Shown here: piece by piece, positions 9,636 through 18,947 of the stretch
How positions within the stretch are numbered: position 1 is the first letter of the stretch
How the letters are laid out: each line of letters opens with the position of its first letter
Source of the DNA: Cognatundibacterium luofuense
GTDB taxonomy: Bacteria > Pseudomonadota > Gammaproteobacteria > Burkholderiales > Burkholderiaceae_D
Length of the DNA stretch: 64,000 nt
Assembly (NCBI RefSeq): GCF_018139685.1
Contig: NZ_JAGSPN010000012.1
Span: 92,376-156,375, forward strand
Direction of reading: 5' to 3'
Made by a program: the position numbers and the translations under genes
Notes under the pieces: generated by a model
Seen by the model: the letters and a program-made list of their open reading frames with translations, nothing else
Databases searched by the model: none
Told to the model about the DNA's origin: nothing

Positions 9636-10351
9636 TCGTCCGTGCTGACGATGACGGACAGCACATAGCCACCGTTACGTACAGTCTTAATAATTTGCGG
9701 AGAACGTGCATCTTCTCCCAGCTTTTGCCGCAGACGGCTGATCTGAATATCAATCGAACGATCAAACGGATCAGCGTCGCGGCCATGTGTCATGTTCAGC
9801 AACTGATCGCGGTTCAGAATCTGGTTCGGATGCTCAAGGAAAATCGTCAGCATTTTGTATTCCGCGCCGGACAGCGACACGATGGTGTTGTCCGGGCTGA
9901 CCAGATGGCGGGCAGTGGTATCGAGCACCCAGTCACCAAAGCGGAATTTACGCGCTTGTCCGGTTTCCGGGCTCTTGGTGGCTTGCGTACGACGCAACAC
10001 GCTGCGGATGCGGGCCAGCAATTCACGCGGTTCAAACGGCTTCGGCACATAATCATCCGCACCCATTTCCAGACCGAGAATGCGGTCCAGCGGTTCGGAA
10101 CGTGCGGTCAGCATAATCACCGGTGTCGCGGATTTTCCGCGCAAGGTACGGCACAGACTCAGACCGTCTTCACCCGGTAAATTCAGATCCAGTACGATCA
10201 GTGCAAAATTCTGTTGCTGCAGCGCAGCCCACATGGCTTTGCCATCGGCTGCGGTGGTCGCTTTAAAACCATTTCCGTCCAGATATTCTCCGAGCAGGGA
10301 GCGAATATCGCGATCGTCATCAACGATCAGAATGTGTGTAGAAGTATCCAT
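9632..10351 (-). CDS. OmpR-family response regulator
   Basis: A 239-residue response regulator. The receiver domain has the acidic pair in IVDDDRD, phospho-acceptor D55 in VLDLNLPG, the threonine in MLTARSE and the lysine in VPKPF. A winged-helix DNA-binding domain follows, ending RQKLGEDARSPQIIKTVRNGGYVLS, which is typical of OmpR. The start is the ATG at 10351 that opens on the receiver domain. It is the first gene of a kinase/regulator operon and is divergent from the Spy/CpxP-like gene at 10636, which is a plausible target by analogy with CpxRA/CpxP. Confidence 0.93.
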   Translation of the reverse strand: MDTSTHILIVDDDRDIRSLLGEYLDGNGFKATTAADGKAMWAALQQQNFALIVLDLNLPGEDGLSLCRTLRGKSATPVIMLTARSEPLDRILGLEMGADDYVPKPFEPRELLARIRSVLRRTQATKSPETGQARKFRFGDWVLDTTARHLVSPDNTIVSLSGAEYKMLTIFLEHPNQILNRDQLLNMTHGRDADPFDRSIDIQISRLRQKLGEDARSPQIIKTVRNGGYVLSVIVSTDE

Positions 10352-10635
10352 GCAATTATTATGCGTTGGCAGCAGGCGGTTAAGTGGGGCGGTTTGTATC
10401 GCTTTGTTATGATAACGCGTTGTCAGGAAAACTGTGAAACATGGCATTCCGCAAGCACAGTCTGCCTGTTACTTAGGGATACAATGTCCTGCATAAATGA
10501 TATGTTCCGGCGCGATAAAAAAGGCAAACTTCATCCTGTCGCAGCGAACATGGCCTGATACCGGAAAACGCCGCGCAGAAGGATACAGTTTCTGACAGCC
10601 CGGTTTGTGCCGGCGTGTATTGAGGAGTGAGGATT

Positions 10636-11160
10636 ATGAAACGTCACCAGCAATGGATTATCAGCGGCCTGCTGGCCGCAGTCTGCAGCAGCGCAGCATG
10701 GGCACAAACGCCACCGCCACCACCGCCGGCTGAACCGGGTCATCCGCATCATCCTGCGGGTCAAATGGATATGGAAAAATGGCACGAAAAAGCGCGTGAG
10801 CGTATGGCAAAGCGTCAGGCTGAATTACATGATCAGCTGAAAATCACCGCTGCGCAGGAAGGTGTCTGGAAAACATTTATCCAGAGTATGGAACCAAAAA
10901 TGCCACCGAAACCGCGTGATCCGCATGAAATGGATAAGCTGAATGCGGTCGAGCGTATGGAAAAAAATCTCGACGGTATGCGTGAACATCAGGCGCAGAT
11001 GCAAACCCGTCTGACGGCAATGAAAAATCTGTATGCAGCACTGAATCCTGAGCAGCAGAAAATTTTTGATGAACAGCACAAGCGCATCAAAAAAGAAATG
11101 CAGGACCGTATGGCAAAACAGATGATGCGTCGCGACCCCCCTGCGCCGGATCGTCCGTAA
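10636..11160 (+). CDS. Spy/CpxP-like periplasmic protein (LTXXQ type)
   Basis: A small exported protein (174 residues) with a signal peptide ending WAQ and a proline/histidine-rich linker (PPPPPPAEPGHPHHP). The rest is helical, with repeats resembling the LTXXQ motif: LKITAAQEGVWKTFIQSM and LYAALNPEQQKIFDEQHKR. This is the pattern of CpxP/Spy chaperones, which protect against envelope stress and feed back on sensor kinases. Many Met and His residues suggest possible metal contact. AGGAG at 10623-10627 supports the ATG at 10636. It is divergent from the response regulator gene. Confidence 0.8.
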   Translation: MKRHQQWIISGLLAAVCSSAAWAQTPPPPPPAEPGHPHHPAGQMDMEKWHEKARERMAKRQAELHDQLKITAAQEGVWKTFIQSMEPKMPPKPRDPHEMDKLNAVERMEKNLDGMREHQAQMQTRLTAMKNLYAALNPEQQKIFDEQHKRIKKEMQDRMAKQMMRRDPPAPDRP

Positions 11161-11185
11161 TGTCTGACCATGGCTTCCCGTGGTT

Positions 11186-13411
11186 TCAGCCGCGGGAAGC
11201 TATCCATTGCATCAGATCGGTTTCTAGCATCGGCATTCCGATAAAGTAGCCCTGCCCTTCCTGACAACCTGCCGCGCGCAGATAATCCCAGTGCTTCTGA
11301 CTTTCTATGCCCTCGGCAATGACCGCCAGATTCAGCTTTTTCCCCAGTTGTATGATCAGTTCTGCGATACGCGGTCCGGCAGCGCTGTCGATTTGCGTGA
11401 CAAAGGCGCGGTCAATTTTCAGCCGGTCGGCCGGTAATTTGTCCAGATAACTGAGTGAAGAAAAGCCGGTACCGAAATCATCAATGGCAATGCTGACGCC
11501 GAGTTGTTTGAGTTCAGCCAGACGCTGTTCAAACAATGCACTGCCTGTCATCGTGACGGATTCTGTGATTTCGAGTTCCAGGCAGGCTGGTTCCAGTCCG
11601 CTGTCCCGCAAAGCTTTACGCACAGTCGCCACAAAATCATCCTGTCTGAACTGTACTGCGGAAACATTGACTCCCATTCTTTTTGGTGCGCGCTGCTGTT
11701 TTTTCAGTTGCGCCATGAAAAAGCAGGCTGTGCGCATAACCCATGCACCGAGACTGACAATCAGCCCGGAATACTCGGCTAAGGGAATAAATTCAACCGG
11801 CGGTATCATTGTGCCGTTATCGCTGCGCCAGCGTATCAGCGCTTCCAGTCCGGTGAACTGGCCTGTATTCAGGTCGATTTGCGGCTGGTACATCAGGAAC
11901 AGCCGTTCCGCATCGAAGGCTTTGTGTAAGTGCTGCATCAGCGTGGCACGTTCACGGATTTCGGTTCCCATTTGCCGTGTGAATACGGTGTAGCTGCCGC
12001 GCTGCGTGGATTTGCTGCGCTTCAGCGCAATACTCGCATCTTTCAACACATCGGCACCACCGGTACTGCCTTCGTAAAGGCTGACCATGCCGATGGAGCA
12101 GGTGACGGTATGCTGGGTTTCTTCGATCGGAAACGGCTGGGTAAATAAGTGACGCAGATTTTCCGGTTGCAGCAAATCCGCAGGCCCCAGTAAACCGAAT
12201 ACGTCGCCGGAAATGCGCGCCAGAAAGACTTGTTCACCCAGTTCATTACCTAATCTGCGTGCAATGGATTGCAGCAGCAAATCGCCATAATGATGACCGA
12301 GTACATCATTCATTTCAGCGAAATCATCAATATCCAGCAGGGCAACGACCAGATCCGGCAAACCTTCGCTGAGTACGGTATCAATCTGTTCAATAAAGCG
12401 CAGCCGGTTTGGCAAGCTCAGTAACTGATCACGGTAAGCATGGTTTTTCAGCTGACTGACCAGATTCAGATTATCGAGACAGACACCGAGGTTGGAACAG
12501 AAGACTTCCAGCAGATTACGGTTAATTTCGGACAGCGCAAACGGCAGATCAATATAGGCTGCCAGCGGACGGTTACCGCGCCCTGCAAAATACAGGGTCA
12601 TGTTTTTTTCCTGATACAGCGGCTCCCGTCTGGTCAGCACATGCAGCAAGGCTTCGCGAATCACGGGGTTGCTGATATCGGTAATGCTTTTATGCATCAG
12701 GTCGCGGTATTGTCCTGCGGATGCAATCACATTGAATTGCTGCTCCTGTGCGCCATCAGCGCTTTCTCCCTGCGCGCACAGCAAGCCTTCCGGTGGTACA
12801 CCGCACAGTGCAGAAATCTGGGTGATCACTCCGGCTGCGAAGGCTTGAATGCCGTGGTCGAACGTGAATGATGCACTGGATTCGATGATCTGATGCAGGC
12901 CACGGCGGCTGGCATCAATAGTGCGGATCTGATCGTAAGAGCGTATCGCTGCCGTTAATGAGGTCAGCAGCTTTTTGCGTGTCAGCTCACTCTTGGTTTT
13001 GTAATCATTGATATCGAAGTCGCGGATCGCATCTTCTTCGGGCGCATAACCGGGTTGCCCGGTGCGTAAGATGATGCGGGTATCGGTCCAGCGTAATTCA
13101 TCACGGATAAAGCTGACCAGTTCCAGGCCCGCATGTTCAGTTTCCATCACCACATCCAGCAGAATCACGGCGACATCGTTCAGCGACGGGAATAACTGGC
13201 GGGTTTCGGCTTTGGAGTAAGTGTGAATAAATTCCAGCGGCCGGTTCAGGATGGTGGTTTGTTGCAGCGCGAAGCGGGTCGATCGGTGGACATCTTCATC
13301 GTCATCCACAATTGCGATTTTCCACGGCGGCAAGCCGGAATGTTGCGCCGCATCCGGCTGATTATCGTCATCGTCGTCAATAAACAGCGTGTCATCTTCT
13401 TGCTCAGCCAT
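11186..13411 (-). CDS. REC-DUF3369-GGDEF-EAL protein, probable c-di-GMP phosphodiesterase
   Basis: A 741-residue cytoplasmic signalling protein. An acidic N-terminal tail precedes a receiver domain (IAIVDDDEDVH, phospho-acceptor aspartate in VILLDVVMET, lysine in DYKTKSELT). A DUF3369 domain follows, then a GGDEF domain in which the signature is degenerate (SGDVF), so it is unlikely to make c-di-GMP. The EAL domain keeps its key residues: EALIRW, ELEITES, DDFGTGFSSLSYL, LKIDRAFV and AEGIES. The expected reaction is c-di-GMP hydrolysis, controlled by phosphorylation of the receiver. The ATG at 13411 follows GGAGGT, so a start 8 codons upstream is rejected. No cognate kinase is adjacent. Confidence 0.92.
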   Translation of the reverse strand: MAEQEDDTLFIDDDDDNQPDAAQHSGLPPWKIAIVDDDEDVHRSTRFALQQTTILNRPLEFIHTYSKAETRQLFPSLNDVAVILLDVVMETEHAGLELVSFIRDELRWTDTRIILRTGQPGYAPEEDAIRDFDINDYKTKSELTRKKLLTSLTAAIRSYDQIRTIDASRRGLHQIIESSASFTFDHGIQAFAAGVITQISALCGVPPEGLLCAQGESADGAQEQQFNVIASAGQYRDLMHKSITDISNPVIREALLHVLTRREPLYQEKNMTLYFAGRGNRPLAAYIDLPFALSEINRNLLEVFCSNLGVCLDNLNLVSQLKNHAYRDQLLSLPNRLRFIEQIDTVLSEGLPDLVVALLDIDDFAEMNDVLGHHYGDLLLQSIARRLGNELGEQVFLARISGDVFGLLGPADLLQPENLRHLFTQPFPIEETQHTVTCSIGMVSLYEGSTGGADVLKDASIALKRSKSTQRGSYTVFTRQMGTEIRERATLMQHLHKAFDAERLFLMYQPQIDLNTGQFTGLEALIRWRSDNGTMIPPVEFIPLAEYSGLIVSLGAWVMRTACFFMAQLKKQQRAPKRMGVNVSAVQFRQDDFVATVRKALRDSGLEPACLELEITESVTMTGSALFEQRLAELKQLGVSIAIDDFGTGFSSLSYLDKLPADRLKIDRAFVTQIDSAAGPRIAELIIQLGKKLNLAVIAEGIESQKHWDYLRAAGCQEGQGYFIGMPMLETDLMQWIASRG

Positions 13412-13486
13412 CTTACCTCCGGTAATGAACTGCACCAGGAATCTTGCTCCCAGTATAACCGAAGGTCAGAGGCTGTCATTCCGGAA

Positions 13487-13506
13487 AACACGGTGCGCGG
13501 GCACCG
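13487..13506 (-). terminator. Weak hairpin downstream of yegD
   Basis: A 6-bp GC-rich stem (CGGTGC / GCACCG) with a 4-base loop follows the yegD stop codon on the minus strand. The T-tract after it is poor (TGTTTT), so termination may be partial. Confidence 0.4.
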
Positions 13507-13513
13507 TTGTTGT

Positions 13514-14788
13514 TTATCCGAAATGTTGTTGTGCCTGACGTGCCAGACCCGCGCCGATACTGCCGAACAAATCACCTTCCACCGCACGCGCCTGCGGCAC
13601 CAGTGCATGAATATGACGACGCAAACCGTGTACTCCGCTGGCGCCGCCGGTGAAGTACACCGTGTCGACTTGTTCAGCACGCACGCCGGCTTGCTGAATC
13701 ACCGTGTCGACTGCGGCAGCGATCTGGTTGCACAATGTCAGCGTGCTCAGATCAAAACCTTCGCGGTTCAGGTTCAGTGCCGGTGCACTGGTTTCCTGCG
13801 GCAACTTCAGACGGTCCAGTGCTAATGCCAGACTTTCCTGTTCAGACAAAGCAATTTTGCTGTGTTCCGCCTGAATCGCCAGCCAGTGACCATCGCGGTA
13901 TTCCACCAGTTGCAGTAAACGCGCAAACGCTTGTTTATCGGGGCCAGCGGCCAGATCACGCGCCACATCCTGCAGTTCGCGCCAGACTTTCTGGGTGTAG
14001 GCCAGATTAATCGTATGCCAGGTCGCCAGATTAAAATAATAAGCGGACGGAATCGAATTGCCGTTGGCCAGTTGTCCGCCGTAACCGAGCATCGGCATCA
14101 GGTGCGCCAGACTTAAGGTTTTATCAAAATCCGTACCGCCCAGATGGACACCGGCATTCGCCAGAATATCCTGCGAGCGGTCTTCACGCTTTGCCGCTTC
14201 CGGTGATAAACGGATCAGTGAAAAGTCCGAAGTACCACCGCCGATATCCGCCACCAGCACCAGTTCTTCTTTGCTGATACCGGCTTCGTAATCCAGCGCA
14301 GCAGCAATCGGCTCAAACTGAAATAAGACTTCCTGAAAACCGGCTGCGCGTGCGATGTCTGCCAGCGTATCCTGTGCCAGCTGATCAGCTTTGCTGTCAT
14401 CATCAATAAAATGCACAGGACGACCAAACACCGCATGCGTCAGCGACTGGCCGCTGGCGCGTTCTGCACGCTGACGTAATTCATGAATAAACTGACTGAG
14501 CAGCGCACGGAAAGGCAAAGCCCTGCCCTGCACTTCCGTCTGACCTTCAATTAAAGGCGTACCGAGCAGGCTTTTCATCGAACGCATTAAGCGTCCTTCA
14601 TCACCGCTCAGATAACCGGCCAGCGCCGCACGGCCATAGCTGACCTGATCTTCATCCGCATTAAAAAAAACGGCAGATGGCAGGGTTTGCTTATCCTGCT
14701 CCAGCGGCAGCAAATGCGCTGCCGTGCCGCGCATCACGCCGACGGTTGAGTTAGAGGTACCGAAATCCACACCACAGGCATGCACCAT
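13514..14788 (-). CDS. yegD: Hsp70-family chaperone-like protein YegD
   Basis: An Hsp70-like ATPase of the YegD type, 424 residues, with the actin-like nucleotide-binding domain but without a full substrate-binding domain. Visible motifs are phosphate-1 (VDFGTSNS near residue 8), phosphate-2 (VADIGGGTSDFSLI) and the adenosine motif (VYFTGGASGVHGLR). Length fits YegD of about 450 residues. AAGGA precedes the ATG. It appears to be its own unit; a hairpin lies after it and another lies upstream, after the CNNM/CBS gene. The biological role of YegD is poorly defined. Confidence 0.9.
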   Translation of the reverse strand: MVHACGVDFGTSNSTVGVMRGTAAHLLPLEQDKQTLPSAVFFNADEDQVSYGRAALAGYLSGDEGRLMRSMKSLLGTPLIEGQTEVQGRALPFRALLSQFIHELRQRAERASGQSLTHAVFGRPVHFIDDDSKADQLAQDTLADIARAAGFQEVLFQFEPIAAALDYEAGISKEELVLVADIGGGTSDFSLIRLSPEAAKREDRSQDILANAGVHLGGTDFDKTLSLAHLMPMLGYGGQLANGNSIPSAYYFNLATWHTINLAYTQKVWRELQDVARDLAAGPDKQAFARLLQLVEYRDGHWLAIQAEHSKIALSEQESLALALDRLKLPQETSAPALNLNREGFDLSTLTLCNQIAAAVDTVIQQAGVRAEQVDTVYFTGGASGVHGLRRHIHALVPQARAVEGDLFGSIGAGLARQAQQHFG

Positions 14789-14807
14789 GTTTTTCCTTCT
14801 TCAAAAC

Positions 14808-14842
14808 AAAAACGCCGCCAGCAGGCGCTGACGGCGCGTTTT
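14808..14842 (-). terminator. Intrinsic terminator downstream of the CNNM/CBS gene
   Basis: On the minus strand a hairpin with arms CGCCGTCAG and CTGGCGGCG is followed by TTTTTG. It sits between the stop codon of the CNNM/CBS gene and the start of yegD. Confidence 0.7.
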
Positions 14843-14846
14843 CCGC

Positions 14847-16154
14847 TTACTGACCGGATGCCGGCGGGCTTTGCCGCACCACCAGTAACTGATCAATCCG
14901 GAAATGATCAATATCCACGACTTCAAATTTGTAGTCGCCGACCATGACAAAGTCGGTACGCTTGGGTATCCGCTTTAGCATGGTCATCATAAAACCGGCT
15001 ATCGTCTCATAGCTGCCCTGCTCCGGCAAGTGATCCAGGCCCAGAGCACGGCAGACATCTTCGGTGGACGTCGCACCGTCAATCAGCCAGCTTTGCTGAT
15101 CGCGCTGTACGATCTGATCTTCCGAGAACGGATGCACCAGATTGCCCATCAGTGTATTCAGCACATCGCTGATGGTAATCACACCCACGACCAGCGCGTA
15201 TTCATTCATGACCACGGCAAAATCTTCACGTCCGGCTTTGAATTGCTCAAGCACATCGGACAAAGTCAGCGTATCCGGAACCGCCAGCACGTTGCGTACC
15301 GATAATTCATTCAGACGGGTAAAGGACTGGCCGGTCAGTACACGGCGCAGAATTTCTTTGGACTCCACATAACCGACAACCTGATCAATCTGTCCGTCAC
15401 ACACCAGAAATTTGGTATGCGGATGTTCTGCGACCTTTTGCCGTACTTCATCTTCACTATCCTGCAGACTCAGGTAAATGATGCTGTCGCGCACGGTCAT
15501 CGCAGACGGTACGGTGCGGCTGTCCAGCTCAAACACATTGCCGATCACATGCTGCTCATGTTCCATCAGCACGCCGGCTTCGGCACCGGCATCCACCATC
15601 GCCACGATTTCATCTGAGGTGATTTGTTCATCGCGGGTTTGCGGTAACTGGAACAGGCGGAAAAATAAATCGGCCACGCTGTTGAATAACCAGACCAGCG
15701 GTTTAAACGCGCGCAGGCACAGCAACATAGGGCTGACCACCAGCAATGCGACTTTTTCCGGTGCAATCATTGCTAGCCGTTTCGGAATCAGATCGGCGAA
15801 TAAAATAAAAACCGAGGTGACGGTCAGGAACGAGCTGACAAAACTCAGCGTCGGTATCCAGCTCTGATTGCCGGCCAGCCAGTTCAGACTTTGTTCGATG
15901 TAAGGCGTCAGCGCCTGTTCACCGAGAATACCGCCGAGTATGGCGACGCCGTTCAGACCGATTTGCACGACCGTGAAAAAATGACCGGGTGCCTGCTGTA
16001 AAGCCAGCACCCGCGCAGCACGCGAATCGCCTTCCGCCTCCAGCATTTGCAGCTTCATTTTGCGCGCTGCTGCCAGCGAAATTTCAGACATGGAAAAAAA
16101 TGCACTGATCGCGACCAGCAGGCCGATGATCAGTAAATGATCGATAAACGCCAC
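14847..16154 (-). CDS. CNNM/CBS-pair membrane transporter (hemolysin C/CorC-like)
   Basis: An inner-membrane protein of the UPF0053 family, linked to magnesium, cobalt or sodium efflux. It has a CNNM membrane domain of about 190 residues (SAFFSMSEISLAAAR, then VVQIGLNGVAILGGILGE, and further helices), two CBS motifs (VPSAMTVRDSIIYL..., then RNVLAVPDTLTLSDVLEQF) and a C-terminal CorC/HlyC domain (LIDGATSTEDVCRALGL... FRIDQLLV). The start is a GTG at 16154, with AAAGGAG 9 bp upstream; the longer frame lacks a ribosome binding site. The name hemolysin in databases does not imply a toxin here. Confidence 0.9.
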   Translation of the reverse strand: MAFIDHLLIIGLLVAISAFFSMSEISLAAARKMKLQMLEAEGDSRAARVLALQQAPGHFFTVVQIGLNGVAILGGILGEQALTPYIEQSLNWLAGNQSWIPTLSFVSSFLTVTSVFILFADLIPKRLAMIAPEKVALLVVSPMLLCLRAFKPLVWLFNSVADLFFRLFQLPQTRDEQITSDEIVAMVDAGAEAGVLMEHEQHVIGNVFELDSRTVPSAMTVRDSIIYLSLQDSEDEVRQKVAEHPHTKFLVCDGQIDQVVGYVESKEILRRVLTGQSFTRLNELSVRNVLAVPDTLTLSDVLEQFKAGREDFAVVMNEYALVVGVITISDVLNTLMGNLVHPFSEDQIVQRDQQSWLIDGATSTEDVCRALGLDHLPEQGSYETIAGFMMTMLKRIPKRTDFVMVGDYKFEVVDIDHFRIDQLLVVRQSPPASGQ

Positions 16155-16313
16155 GGGACAAACTCCTTTCTCATATGCGCAGGTACGCATACGCTTGTCT
16201 GCATCATAACGTACTCTTGTGACCACAGAATGGCAAGCAAGAGCGCAGCGCCGGATGTGCAGCGGAAGGCAGACTGGCGCATACTGTCAGTTTTTTGCTG
16301 ACGCTGAAAATCT

Positions 16314-17561
16314 ATGCAAGCCAATCAAGCAGCGACTGACGGGCAAAGCCCGCCACCTCTACCGCGCTCTGTGCGCTTTGTTTTACTGACGGTATTTCTG
16401 GACATTCTCGGTGTCGGACTGATCATTCCGGTGCTGCCGTCGCTGGTCGGCGCGTTCGGGCTGAATGCCTCTGATCAGGCGCACTGGTATGGCTGGGTGA
16501 TTGCGATTTACGGCGTGATGCAATTCTTCTTTGCCCCGCTGATCGGTGCGCTGAGTGACCGTTACGGCCGCCGCCCGGTATTACTGACTTGTGTTGCCGG
16601 ACTGGGGCTGAATTTTCTGGCGATGCCGTTTGCTCCCAGTGTGATCTGGTTATTGGTGATACGCGCAGTCGGCGGTATTACTGCAGGTAATTTGTCGGTG
16701 GCGAATGCCTATATCGCCGACGTGTCGCCACCCGCGCAGCGCAGTCAGGCGCTCGGCAAAATCGGTGCGATGTTTGGTCTTGGCTTTATCTGCGGACCGG
16801 TACTCGGCGGCGTGCTGGGTGAAGTGGATCTGCATTATCCGTTTTATCTGGCAGCAGCCGTATCGCTGGGGAATTTTATTTACGGTTATTTCTCGCTGCC
16901 GGAATCGCTGGCAACGGAACACCGCAAGCCTTTGCGTCTCGGCGCAGCCAATCCGTTCACCGGCCTCACCGGACTGGCGCATTTGCGCGGTGTTGGACAA
17001 CTGGTGTGGGTGTATGCGCTGACGATGTTTGCGCAATTTATTATCCAGACCAGCTGGGTATTATCGACCACGCTGCGCTTTGGCTGGACGCCGTTGCAGA
17101 ATGGTTTCTCGTTGTTTCTGGTCGGCGTTTCCAGTGTCGTCATGCAAGGCTTGCTGCTGGGGCCGTATATCAAGCGGGTTGGTGATGCCGGTGCGGTCAC
17201 CATCGGACTGGCGTCGTCCGCACTGACGCTGCTGTGTTATGCGGTCGCACCGCAAGGCTGGATGATGTATGTGCTGATCATTTGTAATCTGCTGGCCTTC
17301 GGTACCGGCCCGGCTTTGCAGGCTTACTTTTCGCGTGCGGTGGATGCCCGTTCGCAAGGCGTGGCGATGGGCTCGCTGAGTTCACTGGCCAGCCTGATGA
17401 GTGTGGCTGCAACGCTGGCCGGCACTTCTTTGCTGGCGCAGGTCAGTCATTTTCCGGCAGGCAGTATCTGGCTGGGTGCGCCGTTTTTTCTGGCTTCCGC
17501 GATGCAGATTGCAGCCTTACTGCTCGCACGTCATACCCTGCGCCGTTTGAATCCTGTCTGA
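16314..17561 (+). CDS. MFS transporter of the TCR/Tet type
   Basis: A 12-helix major facilitator of 415 residues, probably a drug:proton antiporter. The first helix carries FLDILGVGLIIPVLP, typical of Tet-like exporters. The loop 2-3 motif A is GALSDRYGRRPVLL, and helix 5 carries a motif C-like GFICGPVLGGVLG. It is not evidence for tetracycline resistance: many chromosomal members of this group have other or unknown substrates. No TetR-type regulator is adjacent. It is divergent from the CNNM gene and converges on dctA. Confidence 0.88.
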   Translation: MQANQAATDGQSPPPLPRSVRFVLLTVFLDILGVGLIIPVLPSLVGAFGLNASDQAHWYGWVIAIYGVMQFFFAPLIGALSDRYGRRPVLLTCVAGLGLNFLAMPFAPSVIWLLVIRAVGGITAGNLSVANAYIADVSPPAQRSQALGKIGAMFGLGFICGPVLGGVLGEVDLHYPFYLAAAVSLGNFIYGYFSLPESLATEHRKPLRLGAANPFTGLTGLAHLRGVGQLVWVYALTMFAQFIIQTSWVLSTTLRFGWTPLQNGFSLFLVGVSSVVMQGLLLGPYIKRVGDAGAVTIGLASSALTLLCYAVAPQGWMMYVLIICNLLAFGTGPALQAYFSRAVDARSQGVAMGSLSSLASLMSVAATLAGTSLLAQVSHFPAGSIWLGAPFFLASAMQIAALLLARHTLRRLNPV

Positions 17562-17591
17562 ATTTAGTCTGGTTTGCCCGGGCTGCAGACG

Positions 17592-17627
17592 AAAAAAAAC
17601 CTCACTGCCGCATTGCCGGGAGTGAGG
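17592..17627 (-). terminator. Intrinsic terminator downstream of dctA
   Basis: On the minus strand a hairpin with 7-bp outer arms CCTCACT / AGTGAGG and further GC pairs inside is followed by eight T residues. Confidence 0.85.
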
Positions 17628-17648
17628 TAACCAGGGGGAAACTGTTAA

Positions 17649-18947
17649 TCAGCGACCGTCTGTGCCTTCGTTGTAGTCATCGCTGTGGGCGACGCGGCCA
17701 TTAATCTCCCGGTCGAACACATCATGATCCACATCCTTGCCCCACTTACCAACCACGATGGTTGCCACACCGTTACCGATCAGATTGGTCAGTGCGCGTG
17801 CTTCAGACATAAAGCGGTCGATACCCAGAATCAGCGCGAGACCGGCTACCGGTACGCCTTTGACCGCAGATAAGGTGGCTGCCAGCACGATGAAGCCACT
17901 GCCGGTAATGCCTGCCGCACCTTTGGAAGTGAGTAACAGGACGGCCAGCAAAGTCAGCTGCTGACTGATACTCATCGGTGTGTCAGTTGCCTGCGCAATA
18001 AACACCGCTGCCATGGTCAGATAAATCGATGTGCCGTCCAGATTGAATGAGTAGCCGGTAGGAATCACCAGACCAACTACCGATTTCTTCACACCCAGAC
18101 GCTCCAGTTTCGCCATGATGCCCGGCAGTGCAGATTCAGAAGAGGAAGTACCGAGCACGATCAGCAATTCTTCTTTGATGTACCGGATAAACTTGGTCAC
18201 GCTGAAGCCGTGCAGACGGGCAATCGTACCCAGTACCACGAAGATAAAGATCAGGCAGGTTGCGTAGAATGTACCCATCAGGAATGCCAGCGACGACAGC
18301 GATTTCACACCGTATTTACCGATGGTGAATGCCATTGCGCCGAATGCGCCGAGTGGCGCCACTTTCATGATGTAGCCAACCATGGTGAACAGCACATGGG
18401 AGAACTTATCAATCATCAGATACACCGGATTATCACGGCCACCTAAGCGGTGCAACGCGAAACCGAATAACAGCGCGATCAGCAGCACTTGCAGAATTTC
18501 ACCTTTGGCAAACGCATCGACAAACTGGCTTGGAATCACACTCAGCAGAAAATCGGTGGTGGTTTGCATTTTGCCCGGTGCGGCATAGTTGTTGACTTCT
18601 TTGGTGTCCAGCGTGGTCACGTCGATATGCATACCGGCGCCAGGCTGAATCACATTCACCATAAACAGGCCAACGATCAGTGCCAGCGTACTGACGATTT
18701 CAAAATACAGCAGCGCCATCCCGCCGGTTTTACCGACTTTTTTCATATCTTCCATACCTGCAATACCGGTGACCACGGTACAGAAAATAATCGGAGCGAT
18801 CATCATCTTAATCAGTTTGATGAAGCCATCGCCGAGCGGCTTCATTGCAGCGCCGGATTCCGGGTAGTAGTGACCGAGGCCCACCCCGATGAGGATGGCG
18901 ACAATCACCTGAAAATACAGGGATTTATAAATGGGCTGCGCTGACAT
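17649..18947 (-). CDS. dctA: C4-dicarboxylate/proton symporter DctA
   Basis: A sodium- or proton-coupled dicarboxylate transporter of the DAACS family that imports succinate, fumarate and malate. It has 432 residues and about 8 membrane helices plus re-entrant loops. Visible motifs are [22 protein letters not shown], the serine-rich loop [21 protein letters not shown], and the substrate-site segment [16 protein letters not shown]. The ATG at 18947 follows GGAGA; the longer frame to 19004 is not needed. The divergent partner is the TonB-dependent receptor, with a 526-bp AT-rich spacer that holds DnaA-box-like sites. In other bacteria dctA is controlled by DctBD or DcuSR; neither is seen here. 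Confidence 0.92.
   Translation of the reverse strand: MSAQPIYKSLYFQVIVAILIGVGLGHYYPESGAAMKPLGDGFIKLIKMMIAPIIFCTVVTGIAGMEDMKKVGKTGGMALLYFEIVSTLALIVGLFMVNVIQPGAGMHIDVTTLDTKEVNNYAAPGKMQTTTDFLLSVIPSQFVDAFAKGEILQVLLIALLFGFALHRLGGRDNPVYLMIDKFSHVLFTMVGYIMKVAPLGAFGAMAFTIGKYGVKSLSSLAFLMGTFYATCLIFIFVVLGTIARLHGFSVTKFIRYIKEELLIVLGTSSSESALPGIMAKLERLGVKKSVVGLVIPTGYSFNLDGTSIYLTMAAVFIAQATDTPMSISQQLTLLAVLLLTSKGAAGITGSGFIVLAATLSAVKGVPVAGLALILGIDRFMSEARALTNLIGNGVATIVVGKWGKDVDHDVFDREINGRVAHSDDYNEGTDGR

Noticed and set aside
14847-16154. Hemolysin toxin
   Set aside because: The family is called hemolysin C-like for history; domain order CNNM-CBS-CorC points to ion transport.
16314-17561. Tetracycline resistance determinant
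   Set aside because: Only general TCR/Tet MFS motifs are present and no tetR is adjacent; substrate cannot be assigned.
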